64,000 bases of DNA from Algoriphagus sp. (GCF_030694375.1 NZ_JAUXYL010000023.1:1-64000); one strand, 5' to 3'; numbered from the stretch's first letter, positions 42,229 to 52,488 are shown. Notes: generated by a model not told the origin, from the letters alone. Made by a program: numbers and translations.

Positions 42229-42433
42229 CAACCCGGACTATGCATTAGGTTTCGTTTTGAGGACAGTAAGTGCAATAAAATCAGACTCTTTGGAGACTGA
42301 GTCCGCCGCGGCGGATATGGTGATCCCGATAGCTCGGGAGAAAACAGAAACGTAGTGACTGATTTTGAAGTAATTACTGGGCTCAATAACTTGTGCGCCG
42401 TGGCGTAGAATTGCTAATGCATATTTCGGGTTG
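42229..42433. mobile_element. MITE-like element with TGCATTAG inverted ends (205 bp)
   Basis: CAACCCGGACTATGCATTAG at the left end is inverted at the right end as CTAATGCATATTTCGGGTTG, a 20-bp terminal repeat with two mismatches. The interior is non-coding and holds CCGCCGCGGCGG and CCCGATAGCTCGGGA palindromes. A solo end of the same type is at 9699-9717. No target duplication is clear. Confidence 0.6.
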
Positions 42434-42452
42434 AATCTGCTGCTATCATAAA

Positions 42453-42487
42453 AAAAGTGTTATCCGGAAATTTCGGATAACACTTTT
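42453..42487 (+). terminator. Hairpin terminator downstream of the LRR operon
   Basis: AAAAGTGTTATCCG and CGGATAACACTTTT form a perfect 14-bp stem with a short loop. Only four T residues follow on either strand, so it may work in both directions. Confidence 0.65.
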
Positions 42488-42699
42488 GAAAACTCCCGAA
42501 ATTACTTCCGGAAACAATTACTCAGCTTCGTTAAAAAAAAATCCTTCAAAGCCTCTGAAACAAGCTCTTCAAAATTGTCGAGAGCTAAAATAAAAGGGAG
42601 GTAAAAGTGCTGAAAAAAGTCCCTTTAAAATTTTCTAGTAAAAATCCTGAGAAAAGTTGCTTAATCACCCTGATCAAATGTACAGCCTTGACCTTTCTT

Positions 42700-42725
42700 A
42701 AAAATACCCAGTACTGGGTATTTTT
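42700..42725. promoter_or_regulatory. Perfect 26-bp palindrome
   Basis: AAAAATACCCAG/CTGGGTATTTTT around a GTAC-type centre is perfectly self-complementary over 26 bases. It could be a dimeric-repressor operator or a bidirectional terminator between convergent transcripts (LRR operon and APC permease). Position favours a terminator. Confidence 0.5.
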
Positions 42726-42958
42726 TGTTTTTATAGGCGTAAAGTTTTCCACAAAATTGTGCTTTGCCAATATTGATTTTAACCTAATCAATAATTTAAA
42801 AATAGTTGAAAGACATTAATTTTTAATTATTCTCAGAGCATTCTTTGGATCTCAAGTCATTAAGATGAACCAAGTATTTTGTGGGATGCGCCATGCTTAG
42901 CCTAAAATCAGAGACACTTCAATTAAAAAAAGAGGATCAATTTCCCGGGAAACATTCA

Positions 42959-44263
42959 TTAGGCACTTCTTTTTTTTCCCAACCAATACAGTCCCGATCC
43001 AATTGCAATAAATAAGGCTGTCATCCAGATGGAGCGCTCACTGACCTGAAGCATCAGCCATAAGCAAGCAAGAATTCCCAAAACAGGGATAATATACCCT
43101 CCCTTAAGAATAAATCTTCCTTCCCCTTCAAATCTGGATCTCAACCTGGGAATAGCGGCGCAGCTCATAATATACAGGAATAGCCGGGATAAAACGGTCA
43201 TTGCCGCTAATACGGTAAATGAACCGAAGGCAGAAAGCAAAAAGGCTGACACGCCAAAGAATATCACGGAATTGGCGGGTGTCAGGAATTTGGAATGGAC
43301 TTCACCAAACCATTTTGGAAGGGATTTGTCCAGGGAAAGTGCGTAAGTCAATCGAGTGGAGGAGAACATTGATCCTAGCAAATTTGCAATCACCGATGCG
43401 GCTACGCCGATCATCAAAATCACTGCACCGGTATTTCCAAAAAGTGCTGCCGATGCATCAAGCAATGGCGTTTTGGAATCTGCCAAATTTGGAACGGCAG
43501 CCTGAGTTACCAGTTGAATTACCATGTACAAGATGGCCACAACCCCAAGTCCAAGCAACAAGCCCAAAGGCATGTCCCGCTCAGGACGCTTTGCTTCGCC
43601 AGCGGGCACCACAGCACCCTCAAACCCCACAAAAGCATAGATCAATAACAAAGCTGCACTTCCCAAATCTGAAAATGGCGGAACAGGGGTGTCAAAGCGC
43701 GGAATCACCTCAGCACCCAAAAGGATAAATCCTCCCAAAGGCAGCAGAATCAAAACCGCGAATTTGACAATGGTAAATACAGTCATCGAACGGATCGACT
43801 CGACTGATCCAAGCACATTCACCAAACTCAATGCAAGGCAAATGATCGCCAGAGAAATCAACCGACCCAAACTTTCGGCGGCTGCCGGAATGAAATAGGC
43901 AATGCTGTCAGTGAGTAAAACTGTATTGGCTGAAAAGGAAATCAGTCGGGCTAAATAGTATAACCACCCCCCCTGAAAACCTATAAACGAGCCAAAGGCC
44001 AAGGTTCCGTATTTGATGGGACCTCCAGTTCCTCGGAAGTAACTCCCCAATTCCGCAAAACAGAGAATCACTGGAAGAATCAACAAGGCGCAAAAACCAT
44101 AGACTAAAATGCTGTATTCTCCGGCCAATGCTGCTGCTCCGCTGGGAAGCCCAAAGATCCCGGCTCCAATCAATCCATTCACGACCAACATCCAGATTCC
44201 CCACAGTCCCAGATTTCTGGGTAATTTTTCCTGGATATTTTCTGTAGTAGAACTCGTGATCAT
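42959..44263 (-). CDS. APC-superfamily amino acid permease
   Basis: A 434-residue inner-membrane transporter with about twelve helices. The first helix carries NGLIGAGIFGLPSGAAAL, the unwound substrate-binding motif of the APC fold. Other features are FVGFEGAVVPAGEAKRPERDMP in helix 6 and the following loop. It probably imports an amino acid or amine by proton symport; the substrate is not readable. It stands alone in reverse orientation and converges on the LRR operon. Confidence 0.88.
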   Translation of the reverse strand: MITSSTTENIQEKLPRNLGLWGIWMLVVNGLIGAGIFGLPSGAAALAGEYSILVYGFCALLILPVILCFAELGSYFRGTGGPIKYGTLAFGSFIGFQGGWLYYLARLISFSANTVLLTDSIAYFIPAAAESLGRLISLAIICLALSLVNVLGSVESIRSMTVFTIVKFAVLILLPLGGFILLGAEVIPRFDTPVPPFSDLGSAALLLIYAFVGFEGAVVPAGEAKRPERDMPLGLLLGLGVVAILYMVIQLVTQAAVPNLADSKTPLLDASAALFGNTGAVILMIGVAASVIANLLGSMFSSTRLTYALSLDKSLPKWFGEVHSKFLTPANSVIFFGVSAFLLSAFGSFTVLAAMTVLSRLFLYIMSCAAIPRLRSRFEGEGRFILKGGYIIPVLGILACLWLMLQVSERSIWMTALFIAIGSGLYWLGKKRSA

Positions 44264-44385
44264 GAAGGGTTTCGAAGAAATTCAGTTGGATTGATTTAGA
44301 AAAATATAAAAATTAGTCCAAGGCCAATCAATTAATCTGATCAGGGGCACTACATTTTTCAAAAAGCCCAGGCTTCATGCCCAAG

Positions 44386-45249
44386 TTATACTGAGACCAA
44401 GTCTTTTGCGGCGCCCTCCTTTACCAATAGGTAGTTGTAAATGTAAGTCACTAATAGCACCATCAAGCCTGCGATCACTGCCAAAAGTACATTGAAATAG
44501 GCAGGTGCAGACAAGGTAAGCCGAAGGAAAATTGTGGCTAAAGCAAAGGATGAATACCTGAACAGATTCAAATATTTGGTTGTGTAGCGTAGTGAAAAAA
44601 GCAAGATAAATACATCCGTAAATATCAACAGGTTGTAAAATAGCTTGACACTGGAGATGAACGTCTGATTTTCATAGGCTCTGAACAGGTCATAAAACCC
44701 GATCAGGACAAAGAAAAAAACCAGATATATTGACAGTAGCTTTTTGATTTTGATAAAGCCAGACTGCTCTTCATAATTTCTGGTAATCCTAAAATGCTTT
44801 TGGGCCCGATAAAAAAGCCCTGTGATCAGGAAAACCAAAATCGCTCCAAAGGCGTCCGAAATAATCGGGGTCAACTCAATCAGGAAGTCCATACTCCAGT
44901 TGACATCTCCTAAATAGTGTCCGAATTCCTTGAATGCATCACGTAATAAAATCAATGAAATAATTTCAAACTGCTTGCCGACAGAATCTGCCACGGAATC
45001 AGGGAAAAGAAAAATCAGACTCATCGCCTCAAAAATCAGCAAAACATTAAATGCCAATTCAATGGAAAAGAAAATGTTGATTTTCATTCCCTGAGGAAGG
45101 AAGTTGAAATGTGACATAAGGGCTATCAAAAGCCCGGTCAAAAATGCGATTACGACAATATTGGAGATCAGCTTGTTGACTTTAGGACTTTCCCAAAGCA
45201 GGTGAAACTTGTCATAGGAATTTATCTGAAACTGGAGAATCTTTTTCAT
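44386..45249 (-). CDS. Hypothetical multi-pass membrane protein
   Basis: A 287-residue protein with about seven to eight predicted helices (for example ISNIVVIAFLTGLLIALMSHF and FNVLLAVIAGLMVLLVTYIYNYLLV). A charged N-terminus (MKKILQFQINSYDKFHLLWESP) and cytoplasmic loops are rich in Arg and Lys. No family is recognised with certainty. It is transcribed away from the hairpin array on its upstream side. Confidence 0.65.
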   Translation of the reverse strand: MKKILQFQINSYDKFHLLWESPKVNKLISNIVVIAFLTGLLIALMSHFNFLPQGMKINIFFSIELAFNVLLIFEAMSLIFLFPDSVADSVGKQFEIISLILLRDAFKEFGHYLGDVNWSMDFLIELTPIISDAFGAILVFLITGLFYRAQKHFRITRNYEEQSGFIKIKKLLSIYLVFFFVLIGFYDLFRAYENQTFISSVKLFYNLLIFTDVFILLFSLRYTTKYLNLFRYSSFALATIFLRLTLSAPAYFNVLLAVIAGLMVLLVTYIYNYLLVKEGAAKDLVSV

Positions 45250-45369
45250 GGGCGATATGCTTTTCTTCGAATCACTTTGGTCTCAACCAAGCGTTCAAAG
45301 CATTTGTTAGAGAAGAGATTTCAAAAATGACACAGATTTGAAGTCTAAGTCAGCTGTGCACAATTAAAA

Positions 45370-45835
45370 AAGTCTCTCACAGATGACACAGATCATCACA
45401 GATTTTTTAAAGAATATAGCTGTACTCATCCGTGCTATCTGTGAGCAAAAAAAGTCTCTCACAGATGATACAGATTTTTCAGTTCCAATTTATCTGTGTT
45501 CATCCGTGCTATCTGTGAGCAAAAAAAGTCTCTCACAGATGACACAGATCATCACAGATTTTTTAAAGAATATAGCTGTGCCCATCCGTGCTATCTGTGA
45601 GCAATTAAAAAAGTCTCTTGCAGATGACAAAGAACATCACAGATTTTTTAAAGAATATAGCTGTACTCATCCGTGCTATCTGTGAGCCAAAAAAATCTCT
45701 CACAGATGACACAGATTATCACAGATATTTAGATAGGATATAGCTGTGCGTATCCGTGCTATCTGTGAGCAAAAAAAAGTCTCTCACAGATGACACAGAT
45801 CATCACAGATATTAAAAGTAAAATATTCTGATCCA
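45370..45835. repeat. Tandem hairpin array, part 1 (CACAGATGACACAGAT units)
   Basis: About six units of 78-84 bp. Each is palindromic: CTCACAGATGACACAGAT, a loop of about 25 bases, then ATCTGTG...TATCTGTGAG. Units are separated by CAAAAAAAGT. Loops vary between two main types (TTTTTTAAAGAATATAGC and TTTTTCAGTTCCAATT). The plus-strand ORF at 45383-45685 is an artefact. Confidence 0.85.
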
Positions 45836-45856
45836 ACAAGGTTTGGGGAACCTTAA

Positions 45857-46234
45857 TCAATTTACAATTCTGATTATAGTCTCTTTTTCAACAAGTTTTA
45901 TCGAATTGAAATTAATTAGAAGTCCGACCTTTCGCTCCGAAAGTCTCAAGTAGGTAAGGAGTTGTTTTTTGTGAACATCATGAAGCAAATCGACTGATTT
46001 AATTTCTACAATAACTGATTCTTCTACTAAGAGATCTATTCTGAACCCTAATTCAAGTTTGATCTCCTTGTAAATGACCGGTAGTGGAACTTGGGTCCTG
46101 ACTTTTAACCCAGCTTTAATTAATTCATAAGCCATTGAGGATTCATAAACACTTTCAAGCAATCCCGGACCTAATTCATTATGAACCGAAAAGGCTGCCC
46201 CCCTTATTTTAAAAGTAATATCATTTAAGTCCAT
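45857..46234 (-). CDS. GxxExxY protein
   Basis: A 125-residue protein of the GxxExxY family, started at the ATG at 46234 (MDLNDITFKIRGAAFSVHNELGPG). The naming motif is GLLESVYE. Downstream, GFRIDLLVEESVIVEIKS has a PD-(D/E)xK nuclease-like D...ExK arrangement. The function of the family is not established. The gene sits in the middle of the CACAGATGACACAG hairpin array, with array on both sides, like the S23 genes in their arrays. Confidence 0.85.
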   Translation of the reverse strand: MDLNDITFKIRGAAFSVHNELGPGLLESVYESSMAYELIKAGLKVRTQVPLPVIYKEIKLELGFRIDLLVEESVIVEIKSVDLLHDVHKKQLLTYLRLSERKVGLLINFNSIKLVEKETIIRIVN

Positions 46235-46325
46235 AAAAAGCAGAATAAAAGTTGAAGTAATTGAAAATTGATACTCGGATAAAGTAAAGATTATCAATGT
46301 AAAAAGTCAATAGAAAAATAAATAT

Positions 46326-47024
46326 CAAATCATCTGTGCACATCCGTGCTATCTGTGAGCCAAAAAAATCTCTCACAGATGACACAGATTATCACAGATA
46401 TTTAGATAGGATATAGCTGTGCGTATCCGTGCAATCTGTGAGCCAAAAAAATCTCTCACAGATGATACAGATTTTTCAGTTCCAATTTATCTGTGTTCAT
46501 CCGTGCTATCTGTGAGCAAAAAAAAGTCTCTCACAGATGACACAGCTTATCACAGATTTTTGAATAGAATTTATCTGTGCGCATCCGTGCTATCTGTGGG
46601 CAATTAAAAAAGTCTCTCACAGATGACACAAATCATCACAGATTTATGGATAGAATTTATCTGTGCCCATCCATGCTATCTGTGAGCCAATAAAAAGTCT
46701 CTCACAGATGATACAGCTTATCACAGATTTTTGAATAGAATTTATCTGTGCTCATCCGTGCTATCTGTGAGCAAAAAAAAGTCTCTCATAGGTGACACAG
46801 CGTATCACAGATTTCTGGATAGAATTTATCTGTGTTCATCCGTGCGATCTGTGAGCAAAAAAAAGTCTCTCACAGATGACACAGATCATCACAGATTTTT
46901 GAATAGAATTTATCTGTGCGCATCCGTGCTATCTGTGAGCCAATAAAAAGTCTCTCACAGATGACACAGCTTATCACAGATATTTAGATAGGATACAGCT
47001 GTGCCCATCCGTGCTATCCGTGAG
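46326..47024. repeat. Tandem hairpin array, part 2
   Basis: About eight further units of the same palindromic repeat, ending exactly at the stop codon of the P-type ATPase. Read on the minus strand, each hairpin is followed by a T run (GAGACTTTTTTT), so the ATPase transcript would meet several terminator-like hairpins in a row. Plus-strand ORFs in the track are artefacts. Confidence 0.85.
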
Positions 47025-49583
47025 CTATTTTATCTTACTACGTATCCATTTTTCGAGCTCCACGGCATGAAATACAATCAGCGCCATTCCTCCGGCAAAC
47101 GCCAACTCTTTTAGATTTAAAGCTTCCGTATGGAAGATATCATTCATAAAAGGAACGTAAATGACTCCCAACTGAAGGAGCATTGTTCCCCCCACAGCTA
47201 GTAAAAGCGGTAGATTACTCAATAGTCCCTGCCTGAAAAGAAAGGTGCGGTCACTTCTAATGGCCATCACGTGTCCGAGTTGGGAAAAAGCCAGTACAGA
47301 GAATACCATTGTCTGCCAATGCCAGCCATTTTGAATCGCCCAATACTGCGTGAAAAGCGTAACCCCAGCCATCAGCATCCCTACCCAGACGATGTGATAA
47401 CCCACGCCTTCGGCGAAGAGACTTTGCTTTGGAGGACGGGGAGGACGTTTCATCTGGTCTTTTTCGGATTTTTCACCTGCCAAAGCCAATGCAGGAAGCC
47501 CGTCAGTAACCAAATTGATCCAAAGGATGTGAATCGGTAAAAGTGGATTAGGGAAGCCCAGAAAAGGAGCTAAACCAATCACCCATATTTCCGCACTGTT
47601 GCAGGTTAATATGTATTTGATGAATTTCCGGATGTTCTCAAAAATACGCCTTCCTTCTTTCACTGCTCCGACAATCGTAGCAAAGTTGTCATCCAGCAAA
47701 ATCATGTGGGCAGCTTCCTTGCTTACATCAGTTCCTGCGATTCCCATAGCCACACCTATATTTGCTGCTTTCAAGGAAGGCGCATCATTCACCCCATCTC
47801 CCGTCATTGCAACATAATGGCCTTTCAGCTGCAAGGCTTGTACAATTCGAAGTTTTTGTTCGGGAGCAACACGTGCATACACACTGATCTGTTCGACTTT
47901 TTTGGCAAAGTCCTCGTCGCTGAGTTTTGTCAATTCTGCGCCTGTGAGCACGAGGTCTCCAGTTTTCCAAATGCCGACTTTGGCAGCGATGGCTTTAGCT
48001 GTAGCAGGATGGTCACCGGTGATCATCACGGGTTTGATTCCCGCAGATTTACATTCCTTGATGGAGACTTTCACTTCTTCCCTAGGCGGGTCGATCATGC
48101 CAACTTTCCCGAAGAAATCGAGTTCGTTTTCCAATTTTGACCATTCGGACTCCGGTTGAAGGTTTGGAACCAGTTTTCCTGCGAAAGCTAAAACACGTTC
48201 CCCCTTCTCAGCCCATACTTCTGAAGAAAGGGTAAGTTCCTTTGCCAAAGCTCCATCTTTTAAAATCCCGGAAATAGACTCAGATGCACCTTTACAAAGT
48301 ATCAACACTTGATCTCCAAATTGATGGAGGGTACTCATTCGCTTTCGGGTAGAGTCAAAAGGAAGCTCTCCGATTCTGGGAAACTCCTGTTCGAGTAAAA
48401 GGTATTGTTTCTTGGAAATCTCTTTGAGCAAGCGCTCCACGAGAGCCAATTCTGTAGCTTCACCTTCCGGTTTTCCCTTCTTATCCAGGTGTACATCGTG
48501 GCTTAGGCCCATCGCCAACTGAAGATTGGAGAATTTGGGAGAAAAGCTCTTCCGATGGTCCGCTTCCAGACTGATCACAGACATTTTATTTTGTGTAAGC
48601 GTACCGGTTTTGTCCGTGCAGATGTAGGAGACGGAACCCAAACTTTCCACGGCGGGAAGCTTGCGTATCAAAGCTTTCTTTTTGGCGAGCCGACCTGCCC
48701 CGAGGGAAAGTGCTATGGTAATTAAGGCCGGTAAAGCCTCAGGAATCGCCGCCACCGCCAGGCTTACGGATAGCAGTAATACCTGAAAAATATCCTCTCC
48801 CCGAGCCACTCCTGAAGCAAAAAGCAATGCACAGATCCCGAGTATCAAATAGGAAATCACTTTCCCAAAACGTTGCATGCGTTGCTGAAGCGGAGTTATT
48901 GGGGCATTCTCCTGCAGCAAGCCGGCAATTTTTCCGATCTCAGTACTCATTCCAGTGCCAACCACCAGGCCCGAGGCGCGACCATTGGTGATCAATGTCC
49001 CTTTGAAAACCATGTTCAGCTGATCACCCGGCGCCAGTCCTTCTTTTTGTAGAGGATCAGCTATTTTATCGATAGCTACTGATTCTCCTGTAAGCGAGGA
49101 TTCATCTACTTTAAGTGAAAAAGTTTCGATCAATCGAATATCTGCCGGTGTCATATTGCCGGCCTCCAAAACCACAACATCCCCAGGCACCAGTTCTTGG
49201 GATGGGACTACGATTGTCTGTGCATCCCGAATCACTTTTGTCTGGGTTTCGGTCAGCTTCTTCAGCGATTCCATTGTCTTTTCTGCACGATACTCTTGGG
49301 TAAATCCGAGTAATGCATTCAGTAGGATAATCAGCAGGATGATAATCGTGTCGGTCAGATCACCTACAATGCCCGAAATAACTGCCGCTGCAGCCAAAAT
49401 CAAAATCATGAAGTCTTTGAATTGAGCTAAAAAAAGTACCCAAGCAGGTTTTTTCTTTTTCTCCAAAAGGATATTCGGGCCAATTTCCTGAATTCTTTTT
49501 GCCGCTTCGGAACGGGTTAGGCCTTCCTTTTGGGATTTTAGCTGAGAGAAAAATTCGTCAATAGAATTTTGGTAAAAATTCAT
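47025..49583 (-). CDS. Cation-translocating P-type ATPase (type II, Ca2+-like)
   Basis: An 852-residue ATPase when started at MNFYQNSIDEFFSQL (49583). It has the N-terminal cation-ATPase domain, an actuator TGES motif (SSLTGESVAID), the phosphorylation motif DKTGTLTQNKMS, and the hinge GDGVNDAPSLKAANIGVAMG. Ten helices are expected. Helix 4 carries PEALP and helix 6 NLVTDGLPA, both of the type IIA/PMR1 kind. It probably exports Ca2+ or Mn2+ using ATP. It stands alone, with its 3' end abutting the hairpin array. Confidence 0.9.
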   Translation of the reverse strand: MNFYQNSIDEFFSQLKSQKEGLTRSEAAKRIQEIGPNILLEKKKKPAWVLFLAQFKDFMILILAAAAVISGIVGDLTDTIIILLIILLNALLGFTQEYRAEKTMESLKKLTETQTKVIRDAQTIVVPSQELVPGDVVVLEAGNMTPADIRLIETFSLKVDESSLTGESVAIDKIADPLQKEGLAPGDQLNMVFKGTLITNGRASGLVVGTGMSTEIGKIAGLLQENAPITPLQQRMQRFGKVISYLILGICALLFASGVARGEDIFQVLLLSVSLAVAAIPEALPALITIALSLGAGRLAKKKALIRKLPAVESLGSVSYICTDKTGTLTQNKMSVISLEADHRKSFSPKFSNLQLAMGLSHDVHLDKKGKPEGEATELALVERLLKEISKKQYLLLEQEFPRIGELPFDSTRKRMSTLHQFGDQVLILCKGASESISGILKDGALAKELTLSSEVWAEKGERVLAFAGKLVPNLQPESEWSKLENELDFFGKVGMIDPPREEVKVSIKECKSAGIKPVMITGDHPATAKAIAAKVGIWKTGDLVLTGAELTKLSDEDFAKKVEQISVYARVAPEQKLRIVQALQLKGHYVAMTGDGVNDAPSLKAANIGVAMGIAGTDVSKEAAHMILLDDNFATIVGAVKEGRRIFENIRKFIKYILTCNSAEIWVIGLAPFLGFPNPLLPIHILWINLVTDGLPALALAGEKSEKDQMKRPPRPPKQSLFAEGVGYHIVWVGMLMAGVTLFTQYWAIQNGWHWQTMVFSVLAFSQLGHVMAIRSDRTFLFRQGLLSNLPLLLAVGGTMLLQLGVIYVPFMNDIFHTEALNLKELAFAGGMALIVFHAVELEKWIRSKIK

Positions 49584-49656
49584 GAAGCAGGAATCTTTTG
49601 ACTCCAAAATACAAAGGAATTACGCATTTACCGCTTGTGATTTTTTTATAAACTTA

Positions 49657-49827
49657 TATGTAGGTCCGCTTTCTTACCAGTAGCAAAATAAAATAAGGTT
49701 TGAAGTTCAAAAAAAGGAGCTACGCCACGGCGCACAGGTGTGGACATTTGACAGTCGTCTGTGGACGTATTGTCCGCCATTTTCCTAGCTTATTTTTTCT
49801 ACTGGCAGAATTGCGGACAATCATATT
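49657..49827. mobile_element. TATCCGC-end MITE, second copy
   Basis: TATGTAGGTCCGCTTTCTTACCAGTAG on the left is inverted on the right as CTACTGGCAGAATTGCGGACAATCATA. The interior shares TGTGGAC...GTCGTCTGT with the copy at 24549-24698. It is about 171 bp with no coding capacity. No clear target duplication was found for this copy. A TTTTTCAAT phrase repeat follows up to 49862. Confidence 0.6.
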
Positions 49828-49870
49828 TTTCAATCTTTCAATTTTTCAATTTTTCAATTTTCCAATCACC

Positions 49871-50410
49871 TCAATTTGGCGACATAAAAATTCGTTGTTG
49901 GTAATGAAAATTCAATAAGCTGAGTACATCTCCAAAAGCTTCTGCAGCTTTCACTTGCTCGTCCGGTACTTTTTTGCCTAAAAGCCGACAAAGCAAAAGT
50001 CCATAGATGCCGTTGAGGCAGATCTGAATTTCGTTGCCCGGATTTTCATTGGCTGAGTTGATTATCGCTTCCAGAATAAAGGGCTTCGCCTTGGAGTAGG
50101 TTTCGAAATAGGTTTTGTCCGTTTTCAGAAGTTTCCAATGGATTTGGGCAAGGTTTTCCACCAAATCTTTCAGCTCATTCAAATGTCCTTTTTCTAAAGA
50201 TTTCTCCGCCTGCATCTTGTTCAGAATCCCTTCAAACCAAGTTGAAATTTCATATTTCTCTTCTTCCGACACCGGATAATGGGAAATCACATATTGTCGG
50301 ATTTCATCCATATTTCCCTGATAGGAGCGAATCAAATCTTCCATTTGATACATGTAGATCAGGTATTCTCCGATGTTTTGGGATTTTTTCTTTTCGGCTA
50401 TGGATTTCAT
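49871..50410 (-). CDS. DUF4924 family protein
   Basis: A 179-residue all-helical cytoplasmic protein that matches the DUF4924 pattern known from Bacteroidota: AEKKKSQNIGEYLIYMYQMEDLIR at the N-terminus and ICLNGIYGLLLCRLLGKKV near the C-terminus. The function is unknown. It is divergent from lepA across a 290-bp repeat-bearing gap. Confidence 0.85.
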   Translation of the reverse strand: MKSIAEKKKSQNIGEYLIYMYQMEDLIRSYQGNMDEIRQYVISHYPVSEEEKYEISTWFEGILNKMQAEKSLEKGHLNELKDLVENLAQIHWKLLKTDKTYFETYSKAKPFILEAIINSANENPGNEIQICLNGIYGLLLCRLLGKKVPDEQVKAAEAFGDVLSLLNFHYQQRIFMSPN

Positions 50411-50459
50411 GGAATTGGTTTTTGCAAAGCAAAGGTAAGAATTGAAAAAAGATAGCTAA

Positions 50460-50600
50460 GCAGATAATTTTAAGATATGGCTACGCCGAGATATTTTGGG
50501 CACCATACCTTGATATCTCACGAATTATTTCGCTACTAGCCTATCTCGCGAAGCATATCTTTTAAAGTATATCTCGCGAAGCATATCTCTTTCCACCATC
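50460..50600. repeat. Phrase array upstream of lepA
   Basis: TATCTCGCGAAGCATATCT occurs twice 28 bp apart (50542-50560 and 50570-50588). Partial variants precede it (GATATGGCTACGCCGAGATAT, TTGATATCTCACG). No gene is present. Confidence 0.6.
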
Positions 50601-50678
50601 TTTCCCAACAAATTATTTTAACAAAGTGTATTTGATGCAAACACTGAAACGGATAGACTAATCATCCCCCTTTTTCAC

Positions 50679-50686
50679 TACTTTTG
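50679..50686 (+). promoter_or_regulatory. Putative -7 element for lepA
   Basis: TACTTTTG matches TAnnTTTG and lies 15 bp before the lepA start. The same word precedes the tRNA gene. A -33 partner is not clear. Confidence 0.4.
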
Positions 50687-50700
50687 CGACACGAATAGCT

Positions 50701-52488
50701 ATGAAAAACATAAGAAATTTCTGTATCATCGCCCATATCGATCATGGGAAGAGTACATTGGCGGATAGGTTATTGCAGACAACAAACACGGTTTCAGACC
50801 GGGATATGCAAAACCAGTTGTTGGATAACATGGATTTGGAACGAGAGCGTGGTATCACGATTAAGTCTCACGCGATCCAAATGAAATACACCTACGAAGG
50901 CGAGGAATACATCCTCAACCTGATCGATACGCCCGGACACGTTGATTTTTCCTATGAAGTTTCCCGGTCAATTGCAGCTTGTGAAGGCGCACTTTTGATT
51001 GTGGATGCTTCGCAAGGGGTGGAAGCCCAGACGATTTCAAATCTTTATTTGGCACTGAACCATGATTTGGAAATCATCCCTGTTTTGAATAAGATAGATT
51101 TACCCGGTGCAGATCCCGAAACTGTCGCTGATGAGGTGATTGATCTGATCGGTTGTAAAAGAGAAGATATTATTTTGGCCTCCGGCAAAGCAGGTTTGGG
51201 TATTGAGGACATTCTCAAAGCTGTGGTCACCAGAATACCGGCTCCAAAAGGTGATCCGGACGCACCACTTCAGGCGATGATTTTTGATTCAGTGTACAAT
51301 CCCTTCCGCGGTGTTGAGGTGATTTTTAGGATATTCAATGGCACCTTTAGCAAAGGAGATAAAATCAAATTTGTCAATACAGGCAAGGAATACGAGGCAG
51401 ATGAAATCGGGATTTTGGGATTGAACCAAATTCCACAGCAAACCATGAGTGCCGGTAACGTAGGCTACCTGATCTCAGGAGTAAAGGTGGCTAAGGAAAT
51501 CAAAGTGGGTGATACGATCACCCATGTCAAACGTCCATGCGAGGCTGCAATTCAAGGATTTGAAAACGTAAAACCGATGGTGTTTGCCGGGATTTACCCG
51601 GTGGAGACCACCGACTATGAGGAGCTTCGCTACTCGATGGAGAAACTCCAATTGAATGATGCATCGTTGGTTTGGGAACCTGAAACTTCCATGGCTTTGG
51701 GCTTTGGATTTCGCTGCGGATTCTTGGGAATGCTCCATATGGAGATCATTCAGGAGCGTTTGGAGCGTGAATTCGATATGACGGTGATCACCACTGTTCC
51801 CTCGGTGCAGTTCAAAGCCCTCATGACCAACGATACCTATCAGCTCATCAATGCACCCTCTGATATGCCGGATCCTACGCGGATGAAACATATCGAAGAG
51901 CCCTATGTAAAAGCTTCCATCATTACCGCATCAGAATATGTCGGAGCAGTGATTACACTTTGTATGGATAAGCGTGGGTTGATCAAGAATCAGGTTTATC
52001 TGACAGCTGAGCGAGTAGAACTTTCTTTTGATATGCCTTTGGCTGAGATTGTTTTTGATTTCTTTGACAAGCTGAAAACCATCTCAAGAGGCTACGCTTC
52101 TTTGGATTATGAGTTGATTGGATACCGGATTTCCAACATGGTGCGATTGGATGTGATGCTTAACGCGGAGCCGGTTGACGCCTTGTCCGCAGTAGTTCAC
52201 CGGGATAAAGCATACGATTGGGGCAGAAGACTTTGTGAGAAACTGAAGGATTTGGTTCCAAGACAAATGTTTGAAATCGCCATCCAGGCGGCTATTGGTC
52301 AGAAGATCATTGCCAGAGAAACCGTAAAGGCCATGCGTAAAAACGTATTGGCAAAATGCTACGGGGGTGATATTTCGCGTAAGCGTAAACTCCTCGAAAA
52401 GCAGAAAAAAGGAAAGAAGCGAATGAGACAAGTCGGCAATGTCGAGATCCCTCAGGAGGCCTTTATGGCAGTGTTGAAATTAGATTAA
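50701..52488 (+). CDS. lepA: Elongation factor 4 (back-translocating GTPase)
   Basis: A full-length 595-residue LepA. GTPase motifs are G1 (AHIDHGKST), the switch I region ([12 protein letters not shown]), G3 (DTPGH) and G4 (NKID). It is followed by domain II, EF-G-like domains III and V, and the LepA-specific C-terminal domain ending [17 protein letters not shown]. It binds stalled ribosomes and promotes back-translocation or biogenesis. It appears monocistronic, with a TACTTTTG promoter-like word just upstream. Assignment is secure. Confidence 0.97.
   Translation: MKNIRNFCIIAHIDHGKSTLADRLLQTTNTVSDRDMQNQLLDNMDLERERGITIKSHAIQMKYTYEGEEYILNLIDTPGHVDFSYEVSRSIAACEGALLIVDASQGVEAQTISNLYLALNHDLEIIPVLNKIDLPGADPETVADEVIDLIGCKREDIILASGKAGLGIEDILKAVVTRIPAPKGDPDAPLQAMIFDSVYNPFRGVEVIFRIFNGTFSKGDKIKFVNTGKEYEADEIGILGLNQIPQQTMSAGNVGYLISGVKVAKEIKVGDTITHVKRPCEAAIQGFENVKPMVFAGIYPVETTDYEELRYSMEKLQLNDASLVWEPETSMALGFGFRCGFLGMLHMEIIQERLEREFDMTVITTVPSVQFKALMTNDTYQLINAPSDMPDPTRMKHIEEPYVKASIITASEYVGAVITLCMDKRGLIKNQVYLTAERVELSFDMPLAEIVFDFFDKLKTISRGYASLDYELIGYRISNMVRLDVMLNAEPVDALSAVVHRDKAYDWGRRLCEKLKDLVPRQMFEIAIQAAIGQKIIARETVKAMRKNVLAKCYGGDISRKRKLLEKQKKGKKRMRQVGNVEIPQEAFMAVLKLD

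Noticed and set aside
45383-46946. Plus-strand ORFs of 100, 62 and 71 residues in the hairpin array
   Set aside because: Their peptides simply repeat the array translation (YLCSSVLSVSKKKSL and similar) and have no start-region or family support.
45370-47024. CRISPR array
   Set aside because: Units are self-complementary over nearly their whole length, spacers are constant A-runs, the loops fall into only a few types, and no cas genes are present.
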